Shown here piece by piece: positions 11,834 through 21,044 of a stretch of DNA of 64,000 nt. A program made the translations under genes and the position numbers. Origin of the DNA: Trametes villosa (taxonomy: Eukaryota > Basidiomycota > Agaricomycetes > Polyporales > Polyporaceae); assembly GCA_002964805.2 (NCBI GenBank), contig PUDQ02000069.1:124001-188000 (forward strand). The letters are read 5' to 3'. Each line of letters opens with the position of its first letter. Position 1 is the first letter of the stretch. The notes beneath the pieces are model-generated. The model worked only from the letters and a program-made list of their open reading frames with translations, searched no databases and had not been told where the DNA came from.

Positions 11834-12891
11834 ATGTCAGCTCCTAGAGTTTGGTTGAGTAAGTGTATCTCAACCCCTCAAATTTCACGGCTCACCCGTC
11901 ATCCTGATTCCTAGTTACTGGCGCAACGTCCGGGTTCGGCCGTGTCCTATGCGACCTGGTGCTCAAGAACGGCGAGAGAGTCGTCGCAGTTGCGCGTCGC
12001 ACGCACCTGCTCGCAGACCTTGTCGAACAGTACCCCGCTGACCGTCTCCTCGTGGTCAAGATGGATGTAACCCGACCTCAGGACGTCGCCGACGCTTTCG
12101 CTCATGCAGGAGCCGCCTTCGATCGCATCGACGTTGTCTTCAATAACGCCGGCTTCGCCGCACTGGGCGAGATCGAGGGCATGCAGGACGACCAAGCACG
12201 AGCCCTGTTTGAGACCAACTTCTGGGGCGCGGTCACCGTCACTCGGGAGGCGGTCAAATTTTTCCGCGAGGTCAACCCGTCGGGTGTCGGTGGCCGACTC
12301 CTCCAAATGTCGTCGATGTTTGGGCTCGAGGGGATGTACTGCTTGGGGTTCTATAGCGCGACCAAGCATGGTGCGTACTAATCCCCAAAGCATGGTCGAA
12401 AAAATCTGACGTGTATCCTCGGTCCATTCACAGCCTTGGAAGGATTCACCAAGAGCCTCGTCCAGGAACTCGACCCGGCTTGGAACATCAAGGTGCGCTT
12501 GAATCACATCGCCCGCACAAATCACCTCTTCATCGTTCCCCCACAGGTCACGATCCTCGAGCCAGGCTTCTTCCGGACGGACATCGCCACCGACATCGAC
12601 TGGACGTCCCCGCACCCCGCATACACTACGCCTACCCTGCCCGGAACTGCCTTACGCACGACCTGGGACTCGTTCGTGCTTATAGGGGACCCGGAGAAGG
12701 CAGCTGGTCTGTTTTATCGGGTGGCTGGGCTGTCGGATCCCCCTCTGCACTTCCCCGTCGGCAAGGACGCGCTCGCGCTGACGAAGAAAACGATGACAGA
12801 TTTAACGGACGCCGTGGCGCGCTATGAGTCGTGGTCGGACGACTTGGAGTTGCCGCCTGCAGGAGTGGCTACATTGAACGCAAGCCGCTAG
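11834..12891 (+). CDS. SDR paralog C, classical short-chain dehydrogenase/reductase
   Basis: Predicted NAD(P)(H)-dependent oxidoreductase, 294 residues. Exons: 11834-11858, 11915-12370, 12434-12492, 12547-12891, the family's 25/456/59/345-nt plan. The cofactor loop reads TGATSGFG (Thr replaces Ser), followed by NNAG, TNFWGAV, the catalytic Ser in LLQMSSMFG and YSATK. The C-terminal signature PPLHFPVGKDALALTKK and ARYESWSDDLE matches the other copies. It is first in a plus-strand run C-D-E-F. Its promoter is shared with D, suggesting a tandem duplication, though its coding sequence is more diverged than the B/D or A/E pairs. Confidence 0.92.
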
Positions 12892-13836
12892 GACCGCTAC
12901 ATTAGATTTGGTAAGAATTCCGACCGGGGCGGGCGTCGCAGGATCTCTTACTAACACAGGACGGTCTATCTAGCATGGAGCGCTTTGACTATATCCCGGG
13001 CAACGTTAACATCATGTCAGCTCGTTCACTGCACGCGAGCGACAGTCTGCACAGCGACAACTTGTATCGTCGATGCTCCCCGCAATTGATTGGCAGATAT
13101 CGCTACCGAGCGCTCCGAAACGCGTGCGGCGCTCAAGGACTGTCCTCGTGCTCCGAGAGCTAGCCCAGGAAAGGGATCGGTCGAGCTCATGTCGGTTCTA
13201 CTGCCGTAGCGAGAAAGGTGAGTACCTTCCATACCGCATCGCTTCACTCCCCTGCCAGCCGTGTCCGGCTTCTGGCAACTTTCGATCGCACTAGGTGCAG
13301 TTTCTCTGCGGTCTGTCATCAAGACGCCGACCGCACACACATCGTGACCCCGCCAGCATGGTCCGACAACCATCTGACGCCGCCAAACCAGTCGCAGAAG
13401 GGGACTCTCAGCCATAGGTGCCGTCGGTGGATTGTCACGGCGAAGCCCTCCTCATAAGGTTGCACTCGGACCGACACCATGTATCCACATGGCGGCAGTC
13501 CAATGTGTTCCAAATCCGACATTAGTATGAGCCCCCGTCCCCTTCGCTCAGCCCGCGCAATCGCATCCCCAACGTGAAGTGCACCCGTAGCGCGACAGGT
13601 GACATCGCGACTAGCTTCCAAGCACTAGTAAATGACTCCTCGTCGGACGCTGCCCCAACCAGTCACTGTGAGTACCGTTCATTGGTGCGCTTCGTGAGCA
13701 TGAGCGTTCCAACATTACGTCCCGCAGCTTCCAATGTAGCACCGGCTGCTTTCCCTGCATGCCGCCATTCGGTACCGCTCGGCGAACCCTAGACGAACCC
13801 TAAGTATCTCAAAAATATCACAACGCCGGTCTGACA
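12892..13836. other. Intergenic between SDR C and D
   Basis: No gene supported. Short open frames are present without domains. The right end is the SDR D promoter region. Confidence 0.4.
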
Positions 13837-13842
13837 TATAAG
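13837..13842 (+). promoter_or_regulatory. TATA box upstream of SDR D
   Basis: TATAAG within CATATAAGACTCGG, 51 bp before the ATG. It aligns with the SDR C promoter and, in degenerate form, with SDR B. Confidence 0.6.
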
Positions 13843-13887
13843 ACTCGGAGCCTAACTCGACTGCTAACACGACCATCCCTTACAACC

Positions 13888-14954
13888 ATGTCGGCCCCAA
13901 GAGTCTGGCTGGGTGAGTGCACTTAGACTACCCCTCAAGGTTGCGCTTTCCCCCGCTAACAGACATTTACAGTAACTGGGGCATCATCTGGCTTCGGCCG
14001 TGTTCTCTGCGACCTAGTGCTCAAGAAGGGCGAGATTGTCATCGCGACTGCGCGTCGCACGCACATGCTCGCCGACCTTGGCGAACAGTACCCCGCCGAC
14101 CGCCTCCTCGTGCTCAAGACGGACGTCACCCAGCCTCAGGAGGTTGCCAACGCCTTTGCGCAGGCAGGGGCCACGTTCGGGCGCATCGACGTCGTCTTCA
14201 ACAACGCCGGCTTTGCCGCCCTGGGCGAGGTCGAGAGCCTCGAGGATACACGCGCGCGGGCGGTGTTCGAAACCAACTTCTGGGGCGCGGTCACTGTCAC
14301 TCGGGAAGCCGTCAAATTCTTCCGCGACGTCAATCCCGCGGGCGCCGGCGGCCGTCTCCTTCAGATGTCGTCGATGTATGGGCTTGGACCCGCGCTCTGC
14401 TTCGGTTTCTACAGCGCGTCGAAACATGGCGGGCCTTTTGTTTAGTCATCGCGACCTGACAGGCGATAGATGTTCACGGCGCTCGCACAGCTCTGAATGG
14501 TTTCACCAAGGCTCTCGTCGAGGAGCTCGACCCCGCTTGGAACATCAAGGTACGCGCACTCACATTATATCAACCTCGAAGACGAGGTAGTATTCACCGC
14601 CTCGGGCAGATCACGATCCTCGAGCCGGGCTTCTTCCAGACGGAGATCGTCGCTGACGTCCAGTGGGCTCCCCTCCACCCCGCATACATAAAGCCCACCC
14701 TGCCTGGCACCACCCTGCGGGCCACCTGGGACTCCTTCGTGCTTGTGGGGGACACGCTGAAGGCCGCGGACTTGTTCTACCGCGTCGCTGCACTCCCAGA
14801 CCCCCCTCTGCATTTCCCGATCGGCAAGGACGCGCTCGTCCTCACGAAGCGGGAGCTGACGGAGATGACGGACACTGTCGCACGCTACGAGGGCTGGTCG
14901 GACGACCTGGAGCGGCCGTCTGCGGGGGCGGCTGTGGTCGAGGGAAACCTCTGA
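13888..14954 (+). CDS. SDR paralog D, classical short-chain dehydrogenase/reductase, GC donor in intron 2
   Basis: Predicted NAD(P)(H)-dependent oxidoreductase, 294 residues. Exons: 13888-13912, 13973-14428, 14491-14549, 14610-14954. Motifs TGASSGFG, NNAG, the catalytic Ser in LLQMSSMYG and YSASK are intact, as is the C-terminal PPLHFPIGKDALVLTKRE and YEGWSDDLE. It is the closest copy of SDR B. The exon 2 boundary, fixed by the 456-nt length and the split codon seen in every paralog, is followed by GC instead of GT (CATG then gcgggcc). If the intron were retained, translation would stop six codons later. GC-AG introns do splice in fungi, so the gene may be functional with reduced efficiency. 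Confidence 0.88.
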
Positions 14955-15613
14955 GGCCACTGTGTTCGAGTTAGCGGTGAGGCCTTCGATATCGTGCGGC
15001 GTCCTCTATTATCTAGTACTGAAGCGTGCCCTATATCCTTCCAGAGAGGAGTGCTCAAGAATTATCCGGTATATGCGTCGAGATGTGCAAGTTGGGGTCA
15101 TACGTATTCCAAACGAATGGTACAACCAAGATCATAAGCTATGGAACACGTACATCGCTCCTCAAAGTTTGATGGTGGCCCTCACCAGCCGTGTGCGGCA
15201 GCGTTCAGGTACGGCGTTCCCATGTGTCGCGTGCAGATGATGCTCTTCGGCCTCCGAGGCTTGACCAGTCGGGGGATAACGCGCTGCAGATTCCGTATTG
15301 AGATGTGAGTACCTCAATGTGGCACATCCAGCATCCGGCGATAACGTTATGGGCCTTCTCATTGAACAGAGCAGCCCGTTTCCTCCGCTCAACCCCCATA
15401 GTTCGCACAGGATGCTACTCCAAGGGGAAAATCGCAACTATACTAGGATGCTGTTAGCGCCATTTTAAAAGGGCCCTGTGGGTCATGCGGACCGCTGGTA
15501 GGCTCATAAACTAATCTACCAGCGTCGTAGCGTCATAGCGAACCTTCTTCAGGAGCATCCTATAAGCCGTAGGCACTGTTCTCAACCGCCCAGCAATGCC
15601 TCCCCCGCACACG
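14955..15613. repeat. Spacer between SDR D and E, inverted copy of 928-1595
   Basis: No gene. Matches the A-B spacer in reverse orientation over most of its length, including the blocks around 15025-15090 (CCTATATCCTTCCAGAGAGG) and 15340-15430. Includes the SDR E promoter at its right end. Confidence 0.8.
15561..15566 (+). promoter_or_regulatory. TATA-like box upstream of SDR E
   Basis: TATAAG in CCTATAAGCCG, 53 bp before the ATG, conserved with the CCTATAAGCTG of SDR A. Confidence 0.55.
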
Positions 15614-16673
15614 ATGACGGCTCCCAGAGTCTGGCTAAGTAAGTACATCTTCCCCCGCGGTGCCGTCGACTCACCACTTGCTAGTTACGGGCGCATCGTC
15701 TGGCTTCGGCCGCGCTATGTGCGAAGTCGTACTCAAGAATAGCGATCAAGTCGTCGCAGCCGCGCGCCGCACGCATATGCTCGACGACCTCGTCGCCCAA
15801 TATACTGCCACCCATATCCTCGTAGTCAAAACCGACGTCACGCAGCCAGACGACGTCGCCGCCTGTTTCGCGCAAGCCCTCAGCGCGTTCGGGCGCGTCG
15901 ACGTCGTGTTCAACAATGCCGGATACGCTGACGTAGGGGAGATGGAGAGCATGGAGGACGCACAGGCGCGTGCGCTGCTGGAGACGAATTTCTGGGGCGC
16001 GGTCAACGTCACACGGGGGGCGCTCAAGACCTTCCGCGAGTCGAACCCCGAGGGCGCTGGTGGCCGTCTCCTCCAGATGTCCTCCATGTATGGCCTGGTG
16101 GGGTCGCATTGTGATGCATTCTACGCAGCGTCGAAGCATGGTGAGAATTATCTGGACCGCGAGAGGGCAACATGCTTGCGATACTGACATTCATGCATAG
16201 CTCTGGAAGGGTTCACCAAGTGTGTCGCTCTAGAGCTCGACCCTGCGTGGAACATCAAGGTAAGTTCTGCCTTATCCGATACTGCGTGTACGACGTACAA
16301 ACCTAATACACCGTGACTTGGTCAGATCACCATACTCGAGCCCGGCTACTTCGAGAGCGAGATGAAGGGAAAGCTCAAGTGGTCTCCTCCCCATCCCGCA
16401 TACAGCAACCCCACTCTCCCGGGTACTCACATGCGCGCCACCTGGGACGCATTTGTCCCAACTGGAGACCCCGCTAAAGCCGCAGAGATGTTCTATTGCG
16501 TCGCGGCGATCCCGGACCCTCCTCTGCAGCTCCCGGTCGGGAAAGACGCGATCGCCATGACCAAGCGTATGCTCGCTGATCTCGGGGGCGCGGTCGAGCA
16601 GTATGGATGCTGGTCGGACGACTTGGAGTATGCGCCTGAGGAGCAGGCCGCGCGGCAGGCGTTGAAGCAGTAG
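15614..16673 (+). CDS. SDR paralog E, classical short-chain dehydrogenase/reductase
   Basis: Predicted NAD(P)(H)-dependent oxidoreductase, 295 residues. Exons: 15614-15638, 15685-16140, 16201-16259, 16326-16673. The cofactor motif is TGASSGFG, then NNAG, TNFWGAV, the catalytic Ser in LLQMSSMYG and YAASK. An in-frame ATG at 15596 would add six residues (MPPPHT). The downstream ATG is preferred because the aligned position in SDR A has no upstream ATG and the other first exons begin there. The copy is the partner of SDR A in the inverted duplication. It differs from B, C and D in the C-terminal region (PPLQLPVGKDAIAMTKR). Confidence 0.92.
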
Positions 16674-17230
16674 AGTCATGAGGATGTTTTATTTGTCGGG
16701 TAAGATCACTTCCGAATCGGGTACAGCTCGTAGCGTACTGAGCGACTCCGCCAGTGGACCCTAGGCTGCTCACCGGTCGACCGGTACCGTAGTGCAGAAC
16801 GAATCGCGAACAAGGTGTTTCCTATGATTTCTAAAATCTGATTCACGCAGTCAATGAGCCCCTGTGCACGATCATGAGCCGCACCACCGGCAGCTACCGC
16901 AAACATCTAGGCGAGATGCATAGTGCAATCTGACTGGGTGGCGTATTCCCCGGGATCGCGCTGACCAACCCGAGGTCGGGGTATGACACAAATTTCCCTT
17001 TAGGACAGTTCCACCCGTTATCGAAGAGATGGTTCCAGATCTACGCGAGAAATCTCTATGGAGGCCTGCAGGGAGAAGGTAAGGCGGAATGACGCTACCT
17101 GACTGCTTGCCATGCGAGTAGGTGTAGTTGCGCGAGTGTACGACGGTTCCGCCAAGGACAGGCAAAGCCCCATCCCATACCCGTCCAGCCGCCCCCGAGC
17201 TGGCCGTTGGCTACGGCACCATTGCAATGG
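16674..17230. other. Intergenic between SDR E and F
   Basis: Nothing recognisable in either strand; no similarity to the other SDR spacers was noticed. Confidence 0.4.
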
Positions 17231-17237
17231 TATATAA
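17231..17237 (+). promoter_or_regulatory. TATA box upstream of SDR F
   Basis: TATATAA, 77 bp ahead of the ATG; the only canonical TATA word in this promoter. Confidence 0.55.
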
Positions 17238-17313
17238 CACCAGCCTACTTGCTGCAGGTCCTCACAGCACCACATCTCCCCTGCTTACCTAAACTCAAAC
17301 GCGCTCAACCACC

Positions 17314-18339
17314 ATGTCTTCCCCCAGAGTTTGGTTTAGTACGTCTCCAACATATATTCCCGGGGCGCATGCTCACCATACCACCAGTCACCGGCACCTC
17401 CACCGGCCTGGGCAAAGCCCTCACCGAGCTCGTCCTCGCGAAGGGCGAGATCGTCGTCGCCGCCACCCGGCGCACGGAGCCGCTCGCCGACCTCCAGGCG
17501 AAGCACCCTGCCTCGCGCCTCCTCGTCCTCAAGCTCGACGTGAACGACGCCGCCGCGATCCCCAGCGCGTTCGCGCAGGTCAAGGCCGCGTTCGGCCGGC
17601 TCGACGTCGTCGTGAACAACGCGGGGTGGGCGACGTTCGGCGAGGTCGAGTCCGTGCGCGAGGCGGACGCGCGCGCGATCTTCGACACCAACTTCTGGGG
17701 CGCGGTGCACGTCTCGCGCGCCGCGCTCGCGTTCTTCCGCGACGTGAACGCGCCGGGTGTCGGCGGGCGGCTCATCCAAATCTCGTCGGTCGTCGGGTTC
17801 GTCGGCCTCCCCGGCCAGGCGTTCTATTCCGCTTCCAAGTTCGGTACGCGTCCTGGATCCAGCTCGCCCCCCATGAGTCGCATCGCTGACGGATTGTTGT
17901 GGCTTGCAGCGCTTGAGGGTCTCACGGAGGGCATTGCCGCAGAGATCGACCCCGCCTGGAACATCAAGGTAAGTCCTGCCAATACGACACCTTCAAATCA
18001 TCACTCACCCTACGCTTGCAGGTCAGCCTCATCCAGCTCGGGTCGTTCGTTACGGAGGGCGTGCGGAAGATCACCTGGTCGCCCGAGCACCCTGCGTACA
18101 ACAAGCCCGGGCTGCCTGCTCACGAATTGCGGGGCATGTGGGACTCGTTCAAGGGTGACCAGGACGCGAAGGGGGCGGTGGAGGTCTTCTACACCATCGC
18201 GGGCCTGCAGGACCCCCCTCTCCACATCCCCGTCGGCAAGGACGCTGTGCGCATGGCGAAGGCTAAGCTGGAGCAGGGTCTTGCTGAAGTCGAGAAGACC
18301 GCTTACTTGTCGGAGAACTTGAAGAAGGCGCAGGTCTAG
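17314..18339 (+). CDS. SDR paralog F, most divergent copy
   Basis: Predicted NAD(P)(H)-dependent oxidoreductase, 285 residues. Exons: 17314-17338, 17388-17843, 17910-17968, 18022-18339. The first three exons have exactly the family lengths (25/456/59 nt); the last is shorter. The cofactor motif is TGTSTGLG rather than TGASSGFG, then NNAG, TNFWGAV, the catalytic Ser in LIQISSVVG and YSASKF. The N-terminal peptide MSSPRVWF is retained. The conserved C-terminal WSDDLE is replaced by a short lysine-rich tail. Very high third-position GC in exon 2 sets it apart from A-E. It appears to be an older paralog, possibly with a different substrate. Confidence 0.9.
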
Positions 18340-18724
18340 GCAGTACTTAGAAGACGCATAGGGTATGAATCGGGGAATAGTAGGTAGCGGGGAAGTTGGG
18401 GCCGTCATGTACATAGAAAGCACCGTTGCGGATAGGAAAGAGGGGCAGGTATACGAGAGGGGGTATGGACTGTATGAAAGGAATGGGGTGGGCGGCGTGT
18501 CCATGGACTCTGGAGAGTGCCGAGAGGAGCTAGCCTCTAGTAGATGGCCGAAGCCGACGCAGGAAAGAAAGAGAGAAACAGTAGGGGAGGGGAAGGAAAA
18601 GAGAATCAACACGTGGGAAAGAGGGGAGGGGGAGAGAGGGCACCGGGACAGAAAAGACATGGAGGGCGGCGGCGGCGGCGCAGGGACTCGCTCGAGGTCG
18701 TCGGGAAGGGGGTGGCAAAGGGGG
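18340..18724. repeat. Purine-rich low-complexity tract
   Basis: About 380 bp dominated by A and G on the plus strand (runs such as GGGGAGGGGGAGAGAGGG and GGCGGCGGCGGCG). Open frames here are composition artefacts. It lies directly at the 3' side of the LINE remnant. Confidence 0.6.
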
Positions 18725-20085
18725 CTAAGCGGGCGCGCCCTCGAGGTGGTACGCCTCGAAACGTCCAGTCTTCCTCACGTACTCCAGCACAACCGCGCGG
18801 GCTTTAACGATGCCAACTGTGGTTCGCAGAGAGAGGGGCTCCCCCACCGCCTGGCGCAGCGCGTGTAAGGCCGCTCCTCCGCGTACCTTTGGCAGGTGAG
18901 TAGGAAGTGGGCGGGGGTCCCCGGGTTCAAGCCCCGTAAGCAGAACGGGGAGTCGACCGCGCCGATACGCGCCAGGTAGGAGTTCAGTCTGACATGGCTG
19001 CAGCGCAGCTGAGTGAGGATGCTGCACTGCGCGCGTGTAAGGCCGCAGTAAATCGGGTCCGCCTTGGTGCTCGGAGCCGCGTTGTCGACCCCGCGCGCGC
19101 AACGTTTGCCCTGCGGGGACTCGATCCGCGCGGCTTTCCATGGGTCAAGCAGGACGGCGTCGCGCCGCTGCTGGAGGACTGAGCGCTCGGTGCGCACGCC
19201 ATGGAGCACGTCCGCAACAGCGCGGGGAAGCTTTGGCACCTCCGATGCCGAACCCTCCGCAGCTGAGATTGCACTATCCCACGTACGCGCGACACAGCCA
19301 TGGTCCTTGGCGCGGAGGGGTGCCCAGACGAGTTGGAGGTGGACGGAGGAGCAAGCGTGGCGTCGGATCGTGCTTTGCCTCTCCAGGAAGAGCCTGGAGA
19401 GGGGGCGGTCCAGTTGGGACGCGACCATTTGGCCATTTGGATCGCGGTGCGGTCCGGGACAAGGACGCTGGCGCGCGTCACCGTGGGGCAACGCATGCTA
19501 GCGCACAGCGCCGCCGTGATCGCTGTTAATGCCCCATCGTGCGCCTGCCGCAAAGCGGCGGGCCCGAGGGACACTCCGCAGGACACATTCCCGCCAGTAC
19601 CTGCTGTAACCACTGCGGCGGCGCCCAGAGTGGTGCCAGATACGCACCCTTGCGCGAAGACGCACACGCCCGGTCCTTCCAGCTCCTCCAACGCCCGGGC
19701 CCGAGCCTTCTCCTTGTCCTCCGCTATCGACACGGTGAACATCATCAGCGTCCGCCGCGTGCACCTTGCGAGGGCGCGCCGGGGCCACGTCACGGAGGTT
19801 GGGGAACGCATCGAAGATGTAGCTCGTGGAGGGGCGTGTGGTGGAGCGGGGGACGCGCGCAGCGCAGCGAGCAACAAACTTGTGGAGCAGGTGTTCGGCC
19901 GGGAGGGCGGCGAGGCGGGCGGCCGCGCGGTGCGGGGACTGGTTCAGGCGTAGCTCGGCTGGCAGAACCTGCATGGAAGTCGAGAAGTACTGTGGCGGTC
20001 GAGCGGAACGCGCCCGCAATCATGAGGGCCGCGATGCGCTGCACTTTGCTTACCCGCCACTAACCCCGTAGCCCGCCTGTCGGGG
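18725..20085 (-). mobile_element. Tad-type LINE remnant, C-terminal part of ORF2 only, inactivated
   Basis: Reading on the minus strand, segments in different frames reproduce the order seen after the reverse transcriptase of Tad-like non-LTR elements. First comes RIAALMIAGAFRSTATVLLD, then LPAELRLNQSPHRAAARLAALP. Next is an RNase H-like stretch (VCVFAQGCVSGTTLGAAAV), then LTRAQCSILTQLRCSH with RLNSYLARIGAVDSPFC. It ends with LEYVRKTGRF. At least three frame changes separate these pieces. The first RNase H acidic residue is replaced (FAQG where DGS is expected) and the expected Glu is also lost. The reverse transcriptase and endonuclease domains are absent, as expected for 5' truncation. It is a dead copy. 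Confidence 0.82.
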
Positions 20086-21044
20086 AATACGAAGGAGCCT
20101 ACAGTCTACGAAACGGAGAGGCCCACCGTATGCGAAAGGAGAGGGAGCATGCCGAAGTCACTCAAGCTTCTCCAGTTCCTCCGACCTCGCGTGCACGACG
20201 TCCTTGCTTGTCTCCTCAACCTCGCCCGCCAGAATAGGCAGACATTAACGGAGAAAAGCGACCCTCGGAGAACTTGAGGCATCTTCCGCAAATGAAGGTC
20301 GGAATGCTGTATTCTAGGGTTCTGATTCGATTGCATCCGAAACTGCGTTCGGATCGGCGGCGTACTACTGCACAGTAGTAGCGAGTATCAGCACGAGTTA
20401 AGGTTGAAAAAAAACGTAAAGCCTACCCTCTCGACATTGTTTGCTTCTCGTCCTTGAGGCAGCAGTGTGCAACGGGCGGGGACTCACGATCGCCGGTTGG
20501 ACACCCCAGCGTTTGACACAACAGCCTCATGCAAGGCTTTCTACTAGGTGAAGACGACGCTGAAAGGCTCACCCCCTGACTTGGCGATCGCCCGATAACC
20601 ACCGCGTTCATGTGAAGGTGACATATCGACGAGCGATGCGCGCAGCATGTTCGGCCGTCGCCAACGTGTCACGGCGTCCTGTTGGCACTGCGGCGTCAAT
20701 CGAAGACGGGTGGGGAGGTGCTGTTCGAGGAAGGGATTGACCTCTTGAGAGTGATCTCATCGTAGTTGTAGCACAAACTACCTACTCAGCGAACGTTCTC
20801 CGAGATCTGGCGTGAACTTGAGGAGTGGGAGAAGAGAAAGCGCGCTGGCGAGGAACGCGAAGAAAAACGTGGCTGGGATGAGGCGCGGTCACGTGCACCG
20901 GGGAAGCGGTTGCGTCACACGGTGTGTCCGGCTGTGCGCGTCTCTCGGTCAGTCGTCCGAAGTCTTAAACCCGCCATCCATCGCGCGGACAACGACCATC
21001 CCCGCCTTCTCCCACAGCCAAACCTGCCCCGCATACGCCTAAAG
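20086..21044. other. Intergenic, upstream of the GH15 gene
   Basis: No gene recognised. A short plus-strand frame around 20800-20890 is rich in Arg, Glu and Lys but has no domain. No clear TATA word precedes the GH15 start. Confidence 0.35.

Noticed and set aside
15596..15613. Upstream in-frame ATG of SDR E
   Set aside because: Not present in the aligned leader of SDR A; the other family members start at the downstream ATG position.
18365..18868. 167-codon plus-strand frame
   Set aside because: Lies in the purine-rich tract; Arg/Glu/Gly repeats are a composition effect, and its 3' part is antisense to the LINE remnant.
18915..18937. tRNA T-arm-like sequence (CCCCGGGTTCAAGCCCCG)
   Set aside because: No acceptor or anticodon stem around it; it lies within the coding part of the LINE remnant.
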